From positions 41,963 through 105,962 of the forward strand of contig NZ_LNQV01000010.1 in assembly GCF_001515305.1 (NCBI RefSeq): a DNA stretch of 64,000 nt, written 5' to 3'. The stretch comes from Aquitalea pelogenes (lineage in GTDB: Bacteria > Pseudomonadota > Gammaproteobacteria > Burkholderiales > Chromobacteriaceae). Under the pieces are notes generated by a model. It searched no databases. It worked only from the letters and a program-made list of their open reading frames with translations, and was not told where the DNA came from. This document shows positions 38,062 to 48,466 of the stretch, piece by piece; positions within the stretch are counted from its first letter, which is position 1, and the number at the start of each line of letters is the position of its first letter. Position numbers and translations under genes: made by a program.

Positions 38062-38586
38062 TCAGGCGTGCGGCCGGGCCACCACCCCATAACGCTGCCA
38101 CAGCTCAGCCAGACTGTGCCGGCTCAGGGGTAAGGGGTGTTCCGCCAGTTGCAAGCTGGCCGGCAGGCGGGTAGTGTCGCCATCCCAACCGGCCAGGCCT
38201 GCAGCGGCGATGTCCGGCAGGTCGCGATCATCCACCACGGCCAGTTCTCCGGCGATTTCGATGAACAGCTGTCCGTCCTCGGTCATGAAAGCCTCGCGGG
38301 CCTGTACATCATCGTCACACGGCAGGGTTTGCCAGCGGCCATCCTGCAGACGTGCCACCAGCGGTGCGGCATCCAGGCTGACAAACACTTTTTGCGGCCC
38401 GTTCTGCACGTAGTAGCGGCCCTGGGCATCACGGCTGTAATTGCGGTTAAAAAAAGCCACCATGCCATCGTGGCTCAGCCTTTCCTCCCGTATCCACCAC
38501 TGGCCGCGGGCATCCAGCCGCAACCAGCCGAATACCGCCGGGACATTGGGCCACTTGGCCATGGCAGCCAATACCTGGGAATCCAT
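38062..38586 (-). CDS. conserved hypothetical protein
   Basis: 174 aa, soluble. Recognisable features are WLRLDARGQWWIREERLSHD, VAFFNRNYSRDAQGRYYVQN then GPQKVFVSLDAAP. These give alternating strands ending in a possible ligand-binding sheet, similar in layout to DUF1285 proteins, but I do not assign it. AAGGAG lies before the ATG at 38586; an upstream ATG at 38625 lacks a site. It is convergent with the MFS gene and 62 bp downstream of the ABC permease gene. Confidence 0.75.
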   Translation of the reverse strand: MDSQVLAAMAKWPNVPAVFGWLRLDARGQWWIREERLSHDGMVAFFNRNYSRDAQGRYYVQNGPQKVFVSLDAAPLVARLQDGRWQTLPCDDDVQAREAFMTEDGQLFIEIAGELAVVDDRDLPDIAAAGLAGWDGDTTRLPASLQLAEHPLPLSRHSLAELWQRYGVVARPHA

Positions 38587-38648
38587 CTCCAAACTCCTTG
38601 CAGGCTTTCCTGCCTGCTTTGTCATGGCACGGCGTCGCCTGACGCCGC

Positions 38649-41135
38649 TCATACGGAACGCAATACCGCCAGTGGTGAAGTACGTGTCACCCGACCCACC
38701 AGGGGCCACCCTGCCAGCATGACCACCAGCATGCCACAGCCCATGCCCAAAGGCAGCAAGCCTGCATTGATGCTCCACGGCAGGTTGAACAACTTGCTGG
38801 CGGCAATTCCACCCACACCCATCGCCCCCAGTGCGGCCAGCAGGCCCGTGAAGGCCCCCAGCCAGGCCAGTTCGGCCAGAATCACCGCACGGACCTGACG
38901 GTCCGACGCGCCCAGTGCGCGCATCAGGGCAATATCGAACAGGCGCTCGTCACGGGTGGCAGCCAGTGCCGCCCACAACACCAGCACACCGGCCGCCAGC
39001 GCCAGCACAAACATGGCTTCGATGGCACGGGTCAGCTTGTCCACCATGGCCCGCACCTCATCCAGAATAGCGCTGACATCGATGATGCTGATATTGGGGA
39101 AGGCCGCAACCAGCCGGTTGGCAAAGTCTTCCTGTGCAGCATCCAGACGGAAGCTGCTGATCCAGCTGGCTGGCTGCTGTTGCAACAGGGATGGCGGGGC
39201 CAGCACGAAGAAATTCACCCGGAAACTGTCCCAGGCCACGCTGCGCAGGCTGGTGACCCTGGCGCGGTATGTCGTGCCGCCGATATCAAATGCCAGCGTG
39301 TCGCCCAGCCTGATGCCCAGTGTTCTGGCCAGACCCTGCTCCACGGAAAACTGCGGCCTGGCTTTTGCTTGCCACCACTGACCGGACAGGATTCGGTTGC
39401 CTTCCGGCAGCTCATCCCGCCAGGAAAGATTGAATTCACGCTCGGCCAGCCGCCTTGCCTGCTCGTCCTGCAGTGCCGAAGGCCGTACCGGCTTGTCATT
39501 GATGGCCAGCAGGCGGCCACGAATCATCGGCGACAAGGCCGGTGCCGGCAGGCCAGCCGTCACAAACTGCTGTTGCAGGGCGGCACGCTGGCCTTGCTGG
39601 ATATTGATGACAAACTTGTTGGGCGCATCGGCAGGCACACTTTTTTGCCAGGCGGCAATCAGGTCGTCACGCACCACGGTAAGGGTGAGCAAGGCCATGA
39701 TGCCCACCGCCAATGCCACGATCTGCACAATGGCCAGCCAGGGACGGCGCGCCAGGTTCGCCACCCCGTAACGCCAGCCCACCTGCCGCCCTGCGGGCAG
39801 GCGTCGCAGCAAGGACAACATGCCCCAGGCCAGCAGGCCGACACCGGCAAAAAAAGCCAGCATGCCACCCAGCAGCCAGGCAGCCAGTACCACATCGTCC
39901 ATCTGCCATGCCGCCAGCAGCAACAACACCAGCACGGCCAGCAAGGGTGCCACCAGACTGCTGTGCAGCAGCGGGACGTCATTGCGCAGCACCGCCAGCG
40001 GCGATACCTGACGAATCGCCAGCAGCGGCGGCAGCGCGAGGCCAGCCAGTAACAGCAGCGATGCCGCAGGCCCCAGCAGCCAGCTTTGCCAGCCAGGGTT
40101 GGGCAGTACTTCACCAACAAAACGGCTGCTCAGCTGCATCAGGCCCAGCTGTACGGCAAAACCGGCCAGCGTGCCCAGCACACCACTGAGCAGGCCCAGT
40201 AACAGGAACAGGCAGACAAACAGGCCCAGCACCTCGGATGAGGTCAGCCCCATGCAGCGTAATACCGCGACCGGCTGCCAGTGCCGTGCCAGATAGCGCC
40301 GCACCGCCAGCGCCACGGCGGCGGCGGACAGGGCTACGGTCAGCATGGCGGTGAGGCCAAGAAAGCGTCGGGCCCGCTCCAGTGCGGTGCGGATTTCCGG
40401 GCGTGCTTCTTCCACGTTTTCCAGGCGGCTGCCAGCTGGCAAACGCGCCGCCAGCCATTGCCGCAGGTCGCTGATCTGACGGTCATCCCCGGCCAGCATC
40501 AGCCGCCAGCGCGCACGGCTGCCTTCCTGAATCAGCCCGGTGGCGGCCAGGTCGGCACTGTTGAACATCAGCCGTGGAACAAAATTGTACAAATCCATGG
40601 CGCCATCCGGCTCGCGCAGGATTTCGCCATCCAGTTGCAGCGCGATATTGCCGACATTGATGCGCTCACCCAGCTTCACCCCCAGCTTGCGCAGCAGGCG
40701 CGCATCAGCCCATACCATGCCTGCCGCCGGATGCAGCCTGCCCGTCTGCAACTGGCCGTCCACCCGGCGCACGGTCACTTCACCGCGCAGGGGATAGCTG
40801 TTGCTGACCGCCTTGTAAGTGGCCAGCGTAGCCTGGCCCTGGGCAAACACCATGGAGGGAAAGCTGATGTTATCGGCTACTTGCAGGCCGCGACGTTGTG
40901 CTTCCTGACGGATGGCAGCCGGTGCCGGCTGATTGCCATTAAGCACCAGGTCAGCCGCCAGCAGCTGGGTGGCCTGGGTGGTGAGCGCCCGCGCCACCCG
41001 GTCGGAAAAGAAGCTGACACTGGTCAGCGCAGTCACCGCCACCAACAGCGCGAGGGCCAGAATGCTCAGCTCGCCGGAGACGATTTCCCGCCGCACAAAG
41101 CGGGCAGCCAGCAACAGGCGGCTCCACCAGCTCAT
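38649..41135 (-). CDS. ABC transporter permease, YbbP type (FtsX/MacB fold)
   Basis: 828 aa. An N-terminal membrane segment and a large periplasmic domain are followed by three transmembrane helices (SAAAVALAVRRYLARHWQPV region), a second core, and a final FtsX domain (LFDIALMRALGASDRQVRAV). The total is about ten helices, as in YbbP. These permeases work with YbbA in extraction of envelope lipids or hydrophobic compounds; the substrate is unsettled. The start overlaps the ybbA stop by 4 bp (ATGA), with GGAG upstream. Confidence 0.9.
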   Translation of the reverse strand: MSWWSRLLLAARFVRREIVSGELSILALALLVAVTALTSVSFFSDRVARALTTQATQLLAADLVLNGNQPAPAAIRQEAQRRGLQVADNISFPSMVFAQGQATLATYKAVSNSYPLRGEVTVRRVDGQLQTGRLHPAAGMVWADARLLRKLGVKLGERINVGNIALQLDGEILREPDGAMDLYNFVPRLMFNSADLAATGLIQEGSRARWRLMLAGDDRQISDLRQWLAARLPAGSRLENVEEARPEIRTALERARRFLGLTAMLTVALSAAAVALAVRRYLARHWQPVAVLRCMGLTSSEVLGLFVCLFLLLGLLSGVLGTLAGFAVQLGLMQLSSRFVGEVLPNPGWQSWLLGPAASLLLLAGLALPPLLAIRQVSPLAVLRNDVPLLHSSLVAPLLAVLVLLLLAAWQMDDVVLAAWLLGGMLAFFAGVGLLAWGMLSLLRRLPAGRQVGWRYGVANLARRPWLAIVQIVALAVGIMALLTLTVVRDDLIAAWQKSVPADAPNKFVINIQQGQRAALQQQFVTAGLPAPALSPMIRGRLLAINDKPVRPSALQDEQARRLAEREFNLSWRDELPEGNRILSGQWWQAKARPQFSVEQGLARTLGIRLGDTLAFDIGGTTYRARVTSLRSVAWDSFRVNFFVLAPPSLLQQQPASWISSFRLDAAQEDFANRLVAAFPNISIIDVSAILDEVRAMVDKLTRAIEAMFVLALAAGVLVLWAALAATRDERLFDIALMRALGASDRQVRAVILAELAWLGAFTGLLAALGAMGVGGIAASKLFNLPWSINAGLLPLGMGCGMLVVMLAGWPLVGRVTRTSPLAVLRSV

Positions 41136-41824
41136 GCACGCGCTCCATTCAGACGGCCATCCACCAGACGGTAGATGGCATCGCAACGGCTGGCCAGCTC
41201 ATTGTCGTGAGTCACCAGCACCAGCGAGGTATGCTGTTCGCTATTGAGCTGGAACAACAGGTCGATGATCTGGCGGCCGGTGGCGGCATCCAGATTCCCG
41301 GTCGGTTCGTCGGCAAACAGGATGCCCGGATGGATGGCAAAGGCACGCGCCAGCGCCACGCGCTGCTGCTCGCCACCGGACAGGTGCCTGGGGTAATGGC
41401 GCAGCCGGTGTGCCAGGCCGACATGGCCCAGCATCTGGCTGGCGGTGTCACGCGCATCCTTGTGCCCGGCCAGCTCCAGCGGCAGCATCACATTTTCCAG
41501 GGCGGTCAGTTGCGGCATCAGCTGGAAATTCTGGAACACGAACCCCACCTTGTCCCTGCGCAGCAAAGCGCGGCCATCCTCGCTCAGGCCGGACAGTGAC
41601 TGGCCAAACAGGGAGACATCGCCCTGACTGGGCTGGTCCAGTCCGGCCAGCAAGGACAGCAAGGTGGATTTGCCAGAACCGGAAGCCCCGACAATGGCCA
41701 CGCTCTCCCCCGCTTGTACGCTCAGGCTGGCCGCGTGCAGGATGTCCAGCGGCGCGCCGTTGAAAACAACTTGTTTGGCCAGATCCCGCGCCGACAATAC
41801 CGCCTTGTCATGTATTGGAGTCAT
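41132..41824 (-). CDS. ybbA: ABC transporter ATP-binding protein, YbbA type
   Basis: 230 aa. Walker [21 protein letters not shown], signature [16 protein letters not shown], Walker [13 protein letters not shown], and the H-loop VTHD. LolD/MacB-class ATPase that pairs with the permease encoded next to it. The start codon abuts the tesA start codon on the other strand (CAT|ATG), with no base between them. Confidence 0.94.
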   Translation of the reverse strand: MTPIHDKAVLSARDLAKQVVFNGAPLDILHAASLSVQAGESVAIVGASGSGKSTLLSLLAGLDQPSQGDVSLFGQSLSGLSEDGRALLRRDKVGFVFQNFQLMPQLTALENVMLPLELAGHKDARDTASQMLGHVGLAHRLRHYPRHLSGGEQQRVALARAFAIHPGILFADEPTGNLDAATGRQIIDLLFQLNSEQHTSLVLVTHDNELASRCDAIYRLVDGRLNGARA

Positions 41825-42424
41825 ATGCTTTCTGCAAAATTGAAGCTGTGGTGCACGCTGTGCATCAGCCTGCTGGCCTTGCCGGTCAGCGCCGCCACCA
41901 TTCTGGTGATGGGCGACAGCCTGTCGGCCGGTTACGGCCTGACACCGGGGCAAGGCTGGGTCAGCCTGTTACAACAGGATCTGGAGCCAAAGCACCGGAT
42001 TATCAATGCCAGCATCTCGGGCGAAACCAGCGACGGGGGCCTTGCGCGGCTGCCTGATGCCTTGCGCCGTCACAAACCCGACATCGTGGTGCTGGAACTG
42101 GGTGCCAACGATGGCCTGCGTGGCTTGCCGCTGAACCGCATGGAAAACAACCTGCAGCAGATGGTAGACCTGTCGCGCAAGGCGGCGGCCCGGGTGGTGC
42201 TGGTGGGCATGGCCTTGCCAAGCAACTATGGCCCGCAATACACCGCAGAGTTCCGCGCGGTGTACGACCGTGTTGCCAAGCGCAATCAGCTGGCCTACGT
42301 TCCGCTGCTGGTAGCCGGCTTTGCCACCGACATCAGCAAATTCCAGCCGGATGGGCTGCACCCGGTAGCCAGCGTACAAGCTACCATGATGCACACCGTC
42401 AAGGCCAAGCTGCCCTTGAAATAA
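41825..42424 (+). CDS. tesA: multifunctional acyl-CoA thioesterase I/lysophospholipase L1
   Basis: 199 aa. A signal peptide (LWCTLCISLLALPVSA) precedes a GDSL/SGNH hydrolase domain: VMGDSLSAGYGL (Ser), ISGETSDGG (Gly), ELGANDGLRG (Asn), and DGLHP (Asp/His). It hydrolyses acyl thioesters and lysophospholipids in the periplasm. TTGGAG, its likely ribosome binding site, lies inside the ybbA coding region. tesA is also divergent from ybbAP in E. coli. Confidence 0.95.
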   Translation: MLSAKLKLWCTLCISLLALPVSAATILVMGDSLSAGYGLTPGQGWVSLLQQDLEPKHRIINASISGETSDGGLARLPDALRRHKPDIVVLELGANDGLRGLPLNRMENNLQQMVDLSRKAAARVVLVGMALPSNYGPQYTAEFRAVYDRVAKRNQLAYVPLLVAGFATDISKFQPDGLHPVASVQATMMHTVKAKLPLK

Positions 42425-42428
42425 AACT

Positions 42429-43685
42429 TCAGGAAGAGTGGGAGAAACCCTGCAGCACAGGGGTGGCCAGCTCGCTGGCCATGCAGATGCGATTGCGGCC
42501 GCGATGCTTGGCGGCATAGAGCGCCATGTCGGCCTGTTGCAGGCTGTGGTTAACCGGGTCGCCAGGCTGACAGGCCACCACGCCGGCTGAAACGGTTTGC
42601 TGCCAGGAGGCCGGCAGCGCTTCCCAGCGCGAGGTCGACAGTTGCTGGCGAATGGCATCCAGCACGGTGGCCAGTTCCGCCGCCGGCTGCTGCGGTGCCA
42701 GCACGACAAACTCCTCTCCCCCGTAACGGTACAGCTGCATTCCGTCCGGCAGCAATTCACACACCTTGTGTACCAGTTGCTCCAGCACGGCATCGCCAGC
42801 CTGATGACCAAAAGTGTCATTCACCTGCTTGAAGTGGTCCAGGTCCAGAATGGACAACGACCAGCCCTGTCCGTTTTCCGCACTCTGGGCGGCATACAGG
42901 TCCAGTTGACGACGCAATGCCCGCTGATTGAAACAGCCGGTCAGCGCATCACACTCCAGCAAGCGCTCGCCCTCGGCCAGTGCGGTTTGCAATGCCAGGC
43001 GATTCTGTTCCAGGCTTTCGCGCTTCATGCTGGCCTGCACATGCATTTCCACCAGCTGCTCCATCATGCTTTGATTGGCATGTTTGAGTTGTACCGTCTC
43101 GAACAGGGTCTGGCGGAAGCCGCGCACAAAACGCCATTGCGACAACAGGTACAACACCACACCCAGCAGGGCGACCATCTCCAGCCGCTGTCCGTCATTG
43201 AGCAAGGAAAACACCGGGAAAGCCCAGAACGCGGCAAAAAACAGCACATGGATATCGCGACAGGCGGACATCATGATGCACAGCAAGGCAAAAATGCCGG
43301 ACACCCACAGCAGCAGCAGCATTTCATAAGGCCGGTCCGGCTCGATGGGTGCCATGAACCAGATACAACTGCCCCACAACAGGCTGCTGGCCAGCAGGCA
43401 ATCCCGGATGGCCGGATAGTACTGATACACCACCAGCGGATGGGTATCGTGCTGGCGGAAGCTGCGTACCACCAGAATCAGCCGCCATTCCACCAGCCAG
43501 AACAGCGCCATCCAGCACAGCATGCGCCACAGTGAGGCGTGTTCGTAGGCAATCCAGGCAAGCACGGGCGTGCTGCACACCGCAGGGCCGATGGAATGGT
43601 AGGCCGCATCGACAAAATAACGGGTCAGATCGGCCTCTTCACGCCAGTGCGGGCTTTCCTGTTGCAGATACGCCAGCCGCTTCAT
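42429..43685 (-). CDS. membrane-anchored diguanylate cyclase (GGDEF)
   Basis: 418 aa. About five or six hydrophobic segments (residues 30-190) are followed by a coiled linker and a GGDEF domain with LDLDHFKQVNDTFGHQAGD and the active-site motif RYGGEEF. An RxxD inhibitory site is not obvious before it. It should make c-di-GMP. It overlaps the second GGDEF gene by 4 bp (ATGA), so both are made together. No EAL domain is present. Confidence 0.92.
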   Translation of the reverse strand: MKRLAYLQQESPHWREEADLTRYFVDAAYHSIGPAVCSTPVLAWIAYEHASLWRMLCWMALFWLVEWRLILVVRSFRQHDTHPLVVYQYYPAIRDCLLASSLLWGSCIWFMAPIEPDRPYEMLLLLWVSGIFALLCIMMSACRDIHVLFFAAFWAFPVFSLLNDGQRLEMVALLGVVLYLLSQWRFVRGFRQTLFETVQLKHANQSMMEQLVEMHVQASMKRESLEQNRLALQTALAEGERLLECDALTGCFNQRALRRQLDLYAAQSAENGQGWSLSILDLDHFKQVNDTFGHQAGDAVLEQLVHKVCELLPDGMQLYRYGGEEFVVLAPQQPAAELATVLDAIRQQLSTSRWEALPASWQQTVSAGVVACQPGDPVNHSLQQADMALYAAKHRGRNRICMASELATPVLQGFSHSS

Positions 43686-44896
43686 GCCAGCCCCCTGACC
43701 AGTTGCCGGGCCAGCGCCTCGGTCAGTACCTGATTGCGTCCTGCCCGCTTGGCGGCATACAGCAAGTCATCCGCCCGCTTGATCATCTGCGGCAAGTCCA
43801 GGCCCACCTGCCAGTGCATCAGTCCCATCGACACCGTCACCCCGCGCGAACCCAGCAAGCCGGACCAATCATGCCGGGCGATGTCCTCCCGGATGCTCTC
43901 CAGCCGCAACATGGCCGCCTCGAGGTTCATTCCTTCCAGCAGCAGCATGAATTCCTCGCCACCATAGCGGCCTAGGCTGTCGTTGCAGCGCATTTGCGCG
44001 CCAACCAGGCGACAAACCTGGCGCAGGACTTCATCCCCCACCAGATGCCCGTAACCATCATTGATGGATTTGAAATGATCCAGGTCCAGCATGGCCAAAC
44101 AGAAGGGTTTGCCCGCTGCCGCCTCCACCAGGCGGTGCTCTGCCTGAATCATGATGGCGCGCCGGCTCAACACCCCGGTCAGCGGGTCATGCGCCACCAG
44201 GGTTTCCACGCGCGCCAGCGCAATATCCAGCTCGCGACCACGCTGCTCCAGCTGCTGGTTGTACTGGTCCAGCGTTTCCTGCTGGGCCGTCATGTCTTGC
44301 AGCAAACGGTTGTTCTCTTCGCGAACCGCATAGTTCTCGCGCAAATAACGATGCAAGGGCCAGGTCATGGTAATCAGCACGACGGTAAACAACAGCACAG
44401 ACAAACCAGCCAGGTGCAGCACCGGGGAATCAGCCATCCACAAGCGCGGAAGCACGGTCAGCAACATCAGGCCGAGCACCATCAAGGGCAGGTAACGGAT
44501 ACCTGTCAGATAAGCGGCATATGACGCGGCAACTGCTGCCAGCCACAGCATGACCACGATCAGGTAGAGCGGATCCCCATCCGGCACCAGCCACCAGACG
44601 GCACTGCCCCACCAGATGCCGGCCAGGGTGGTCATCAGGACAAAACCGTGAAACTGACGAAGTGTCAGCCCAGCGCCAGTGGCAGCGTTCAAGTAATGCC
44701 TGATGGATTGGAGATAGAGACACTGCCAGCTGATCAGCACGCCCCACCAGAGCAGGATATTACGCAGGGGCGCATGCCAGGACAGGGCAAGTGCCAGCAA
44801 AGCTCCGCCCACCATGGAATAAGGCAGCGCAGCGCGAAAGCGCTTGATGATGTGCAACTGGACTGCTGCATCCTCTCCGGATGGAGACGTGCTCAA
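43682..44896 (-). CDS. membrane-anchored diguanylate cyclase (GGDEF), second copy
   Basis: 404 aa with the same plan as its neighbour: six hydrophobic segments, a coiled linker (REENNRLLQDMTAQQETLDQ) and a GGDEF domain (LDLDHFKSINDGYGHLVGD, GRYGGEEFMLLLEG). Sequence identity between the two is confined to the catalytic domain, so they are probably not a very recent duplication. First gene of the pair. The region upstream holds the terminator of the peroxiredoxin gene. Confidence 0.92.
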   Translation of the reverse strand: MSTSPSGEDAAVQLHIIKRFRAALPYSMVGGALLALALSWHAPLRNILLWWGVLISWQCLYLQSIRHYLNAATGAGLTLRQFHGFVLMTTLAGIWWGSAVWWLVPDGDPLYLIVVMLWLAAVAASYAAYLTGIRYLPLMVLGLMLLTVLPRLWMADSPVLHLAGLSVLLFTVVLITMTWPLHRYLRENYAVREENNRLLQDMTAQQETLDQYNQQLEQRGRELDIALARVETLVAHDPLTGVLSRRAIMIQAEHRLVEAAAGKPFCLAMLDLDHFKSINDGYGHLVGDEVLRQVCRLVGAQMRCNDSLGRYGGEEFMLLLEGMNLEAAMLRLESIREDIARHDWSGLLGSRGVTVSMGLMHWQVGLDLPQMIKRADDLLYAAKRAGRNQVLTEALARQLVRGLA

Positions 44897-44947
44897 ATTG
44901 GCCTCCGCTGTCTGTGCGATCTGTTAATAAGATATAGCAGATCACAT

Positions 44948-44972
44948 GAAAAACCCCGCGCAATGGCGGGGT
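44948..44972 (-). terminator. intrinsic terminator after the peroxiredoxin gene
   Basis: On the minus strand AACCCCGC/GCGGGGTT is followed by TTTTC. It begins 44 bp beyond the peroxiredoxin stop and lies just upstream of the GGDEF pair. Confidence 0.8.
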
Positions 44973-45015
44973 TCAGACAACAGGGCAGACCGGTCATGCC
45001 GGTCAGCAAGGCTGC

Positions 45016-45630
45016 TTACAGCTGGGCGGCGTTTTCAGCCAGGTAGGAAGCAACGCCTTCGGCGCTCGGCTTCATGCCCTTCTTGCCCTTGTTCCAGCCA
45101 GCCGGGCACACTTCGCCGTGTTCTTCGGTGAATTGCAGCGCGTCTACCATGCGGATCATTTCATCCACATTGCGGCCCAGCGGCAGGTTGTTGACAACCT
45201 GATGCTGTACCACGCCAGCCTTGTCGATCAGGAAGGAACCACGGAAGGCAACGCCACCGTCGGCTTCCACATCAAAGGCCTTGCACAGGTCGTGCTGGAT
45301 GTCGGCCACCAGGGTGTAGCCAACTTCGCCGATGCCACCCTTTTCCACCGGGGTGTTGCGCCATGCAGCGTGGGTGAACTGGCTGTCGATGGACACGCCG
45401 ATCACTTCCACATTGCGGGCCTTGAATTCAGCCAGACGGTGATCGAAAGCGATCAGCTCGGACGGGCAGACGAAGGTGAAGTCCAGCGGGTAGAAAAACA
45501 CCACGGCGTATTTGCCGGCAGTGGCTTCCTGGAAGGAGTAGTTGTCAACGATCTGACCATCGCCCAGAACGGCGGAGAAGGTTTTTTCACCAGCGAAGAA
45601 CGGTGCTTGCTTACCAACGAGTACGGCCAT
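45016..45630 (-). CDS. typical 2-Cys peroxiredoxin (AhpC/Prx1 type)
   Basis: 204 aa. The peroxidatic Cys is in YPLDFTFVCPSELIAFDHRL and the resolving Cys in HGEVCPAGWNKGKKGMKPS. It reduces hydrogen peroxide and organic hydroperoxides in the cytosol. No ahpF lies nearby, so a thioredoxin is the likely reductant. It stands alone. The 294-bp gap to aspS holds its promoter and the aspS terminator; I found no clear OxyR site by eye. Confidence 0.93.
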   Translation of the reverse strand: MAVLVGKQAPFFAGEKTFSAVLGDGQIVDNYSFQEATAGKYAVVFFYPLDFTFVCPSELIAFDHRLAEFKARNVEVIGVSIDSQFTHAAWRNTPVEKGGIGEVGYTLVADIQHDLCKAFDVEADGGVAFRGSFLIDKAGVVQHQVVNNLPLGRNVDEMIRMVDALQFTEEHGEVCPAGWNKGKKGMKPSAEGVASYLAENAAQL

Positions 45631-45872
45631 GCGGATCTCCTTGCGTTGTTGATATGACAGCGTCTGCGGTATCGGGCAATACGCAAACGCTGCGGAATGC
45701 GGGGGCTTTATAAATCAGGCGGCAGAGGACGAGCAAATTGTAAATCCATATCGTGTCGATAAAGTTTCACAATGAATACCGCCGAAAATGACTACCCATG
45801 ACAGATGAGGTCAGCCATTGCCGGTTTCAAGCCTTGCTTTCCGGACAGCTTCTGCCTGACTGCTTGCAGCAT

Positions 45873-45900
45873 GAAAAAACGACACCTGGGTGTCCGTTCT
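45873..45900 (-). terminator. intrinsic terminator after aspS
   Basis: On the minus strand GACACC-CA-GGTGTC, flanked by AAC/GTT pairing, is followed by TTTTTTC. It lies 25 bp beyond the aspS stop. Confidence 0.75.
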
Positions 45901-45924
45901 TGTGTGCTGCCATTGCCATCAGGC

Positions 45925-47727
45925 TCAGGCTGCCGGTTCGGCTTTCTGACGCAGACGCAGGTTCAGTTCGCGCAGCTGCTTGTCGTCCACCGCATTCGGT
46001 GCGTTGGTCAGCAGGCACTGGGCGCGCTGGGTCTTGGGGAAGGCAATCACGTCGCGGATGGACTCGGCTCCGGCCATCAGGGTAACCAGTCGGTCCAGAC
46101 CAAAGGCCAGACCACCATGCGGCGGTGCGCCGAACTTCAGGTTGTCCAGCAGGAAGCCGAACTTGTTCTGCTGCTCTTCCGGGGTGATCTTCAGCGCAGC
46201 GAATACCTTTTCCTGCACATCGGCACGGTGAATACGCACCGAACCACCACCGATTTCCCAACCGTTCAGCACCATGTCATAGGCACGTGCCAGGCAAGCA
46301 CCCGGATCGGTGTCCATCAGGTCTTCGTGACCCGGTTTCGGGCTGGTGAACGGATGGTGGCAGGCAGTCCAGCGGTCGGCTTCTTCGTCGTGTTCGAACA
46401 TCGGGAAGTCCACCACCCACAGCGGACGCCATTCGCGTACGAAGTAACCACCCTTCTCGCCATGCTCGTGGCCAATCTTGATACGCAGCGCGCCAATGGC
46501 TTCGTTCACCACCTTGGCCTTGTCGGCACCAAAGAAGATGATGTCGCCGTTATCAGCACCGGTACGGGCGATGATTTCTTCCAGCGCAGCCACCGACAGG
46601 AACTTGACGATCGGGGATTGCAGGCCGCTGGTTTCGTCGTTGGTGATCTTGCTCTTGTCGTTGACCTTGATGTAAGCCAGGCCCTTGGCACCATAGATGC
46701 CGACAAACTGGGTGTATTCGTCGATTTCCTTGCGCGACAGGGCAGCACCACCCGGTACACGCAGGGCCACCACGCGGCCGTTCGGCAGATCAGCGGCACC
46801 GCGGAATACCTTGAATTCCTCGGTCTTCATCAGGTCGGTCAGCTCGGTGAACTTGAGCGACACGCGCAGGTCCGGCTTGTCCGAGCCGTAGTAGAACATG
46901 GCATCGTTGTAAGTCATGCGCGGGAACTTGCCCAGCTCGACATTCATCACGTCGCGGAAGATTTCCTGCGCCATGTTTTCGGTGATGTCCATGATCTCGT
47001 CCTCGTTCAGGAACGAGGTTTCGATATCGATCTGGGTGAATTCGGGCTGACGGTCAGCACGCAGGTCTTCGTCGCGGAAGCACTTGGTGATCTGGTAGTA
47101 GCGGTCGAAGCCGGCCACCATCAGCAGCTGCTTGAACAGCTGCGGCGATTGCGGCAGGGCAAAGAACTCGCCCGGATGCACGCGGGACGGCACCAGGTAG
47201 TCACGCGCACCTTCCGGTGTGGAGCGGGTCAGCATCGGCGTTTCGATATCGATGAAGCCCTGCTTGTCCAGGTGATTACGCACGCCCATGGCCACGCGGT
47301 AGCGCAGGCGCAGGTTCTTTTGCATCGGGGCGCGACGCAGGTCGATCACGCGGTTCAAGAGACGCACGTTTTCCGAGATGTTCTCGTCGTCGATCTGGAA
47401 CGGCGGGGTGGCGGCGCTGTTGAGGATTTCGATTTCCTTGGCCAGGATTTCGATTTCGCCGGAAATCATCTTGCTGTTGGCAGTACCGGCCGGGCGCTCG
47501 CGCACGATGCCGGTGATGGCCAGCACGTACTCGTTACGGCTGCTGTCGGCCAGCTTGAAGGCTTCCGGGGTATCCGGGTCAATCACCACCTGTACCAGGC
47601 CTTCGCGGTCGCGCAGGTCGATGAAGATCACACCACCGTGGTCACGGCGACGATGCGCCCAACCTTTCACGGTGACGGTCTGGCCGAGGTATTTCTTGTC
47701 AATAAGTCCGCAGTAGTCGGTACGCAT
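45925..47727 (-). CDS. aspS: aspartyl-tRNA synthetase
   Basis: 600 aa class II synthetase with an N-terminal OB-fold anticodon domain ([20 protein letters not shown]), the motif 2 loop ([20 protein letters not shown]), a bacterial GAD insertion, and motif 3 ([16 protein letters not shown]). Whether it is discriminating or non-discriminating (Asp/Asn) depends on Asn-tRNA genes elsewhere. The ATG at 47727 follows AAGGG. Last gene of fmdB-DUF502-aspS. Confidence 0.97.
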   Translation of the reverse strand: MRTDYCGLIDKKYLGQTVTVKGWAHRRRDHGGVIFIDLRDREGLVQVVIDPDTPEAFKLADSSRNEYVLAITGIVRERPAGTANSKMISGEIEILAKEIEILNSAATPPFQIDDENISENVRLLNRVIDLRRAPMQKNLRLRYRVAMGVRNHLDKQGFIDIETPMLTRSTPEGARDYLVPSRVHPGEFFALPQSPQLFKQLLMVAGFDRYYQITKCFRDEDLRADRQPEFTQIDIETSFLNEDEIMDITENMAQEIFRDVMNVELGKFPRMTYNDAMFYYGSDKPDLRVSLKFTELTDLMKTEEFKVFRGAADLPNGRVVALRVPGGAALSRKEIDEYTQFVGIYGAKGLAYIKVNDKSKITNDETSGLQSPIVKFLSVAALEEIIARTGADNGDIIFFGADKAKVVNEAIGALRIKIGHEHGEKGGYFVREWRPLWVVDFPMFEHDEEADRWTACHHPFTSPKPGHEDLMDTDPGACLARAYDMVLNGWEIGGGSVRIHRADVQEKVFAALKITPEEQQNKFGFLLDNLKFGAPPHGGLAFGLDRLVTLMAGAESIRDVIAFPKTQRAQCLLTNAPNAVDDKQLRELNLRLRQKAEPAA

Positions 47728-47806
47728 CGGGTAACCCTTAGTATTGAATTCTGTATTGGTCATTCTGAATGAAACGAGCGTCTGCCGGACCATGCCGGCA
47801 GAACGC

Positions 47807-48460
47807 TTAAGCTTGCTGGTTCTTGTTGCCACCCTGGGCATCAGGTGCCGGGGCGGGAACCACCACACCCATGGAAATCACGTACTTGAGGGCATCATCC
47901 ACACTCATGGCCAATTCGCGTGTATCGCGCTTGGGCACCATGATGAAATAGCCGGAAGTCGGGTTCGGTGTGGTCGGCACATACACACTGACGTGTTCTT
48001 CCTCGCCCATTTGCGCCACCACCTGCGGTGCCGGCGAACCGGTCTGGAAGGCTACCGTCCAGCTGTCCTGGTGTGGCCAGCGCACCAGCAGGGCCTTTTT
48101 GAAGGCCTGGCCGGAATCCGACAGCAGCGTGTCGCTCACCTGCTTGACGCTGCTGTAGATGGACTTGACGAAGGGCGTACGCGACATCAGGCCATGCCAG
48201 AAATCCACCAGCCTTTGCCCCAGCACGTTGGCGGCCAGCATGCCGGTGCCCAGCAGCATCAGGAAGGCAAACACCACGCCCAGGCCCGGAATGCTGAAAC
48301 CGAACAGCTGTTCGGGCTGCCATTCATGCGGCAGCAGGTTCAGCGTCTGGTCCAGGGAGCCAATGATCAGGCTCAGCACCCACAGGGTGATACCCAGCGG
48401 CAGCCAGATCAGCAGGCCGGCAACCAGGTAGCCCCGTACGGTCATTTTGATGTGTGTCAT
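47807..48460 (-). CDS. DUF502 membrane protein
   Basis: 217 aa. Two membrane segments ([20 protein letters not shown] and [20 protein letters not shown]) are followed by a soluble domain with [20 protein letters not shown] and [18 protein letters not shown], typical of DUF502. No function is established. The position between fmdB and aspS is conserved in many betaproteobacteria. Confidence 0.92.
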   Translation of the reverse strand: MTHIKMTVRGYLVAGLLIWLPLGITLWVLSLIIGSLDQTLNLLPHEWQPEQLFGFSIPGLGVVFAFLMLLGTGMLAANVLGQRLVDFWHGLMSRTPFVKSIYSSVKQVSDTLLSDSGQAFKKALLVRWPHQDSWTVAFQTGSPAPQVVAQMGEEEHVSVYVPTTPNPTSGYFIMVPKRDTRELAMSVDDALKYVISMGVVVPAPAPDAQGGNKNQQA

Positions 48461-48466
48461 GGGGGT

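Noticed and set aside
45631..45924. OxyR-binding site upstream of the peroxiredoxin gene
   Set aside because: Only loose ATAG/CTAT-like fragments are present; spacing does not fit the four-site OxyR pattern.
45805..47772. Long open frame antisense to aspS
   Set aside because: Mirror of a conserved synthetase gene; no ribosome binding site and no recognisable fold.
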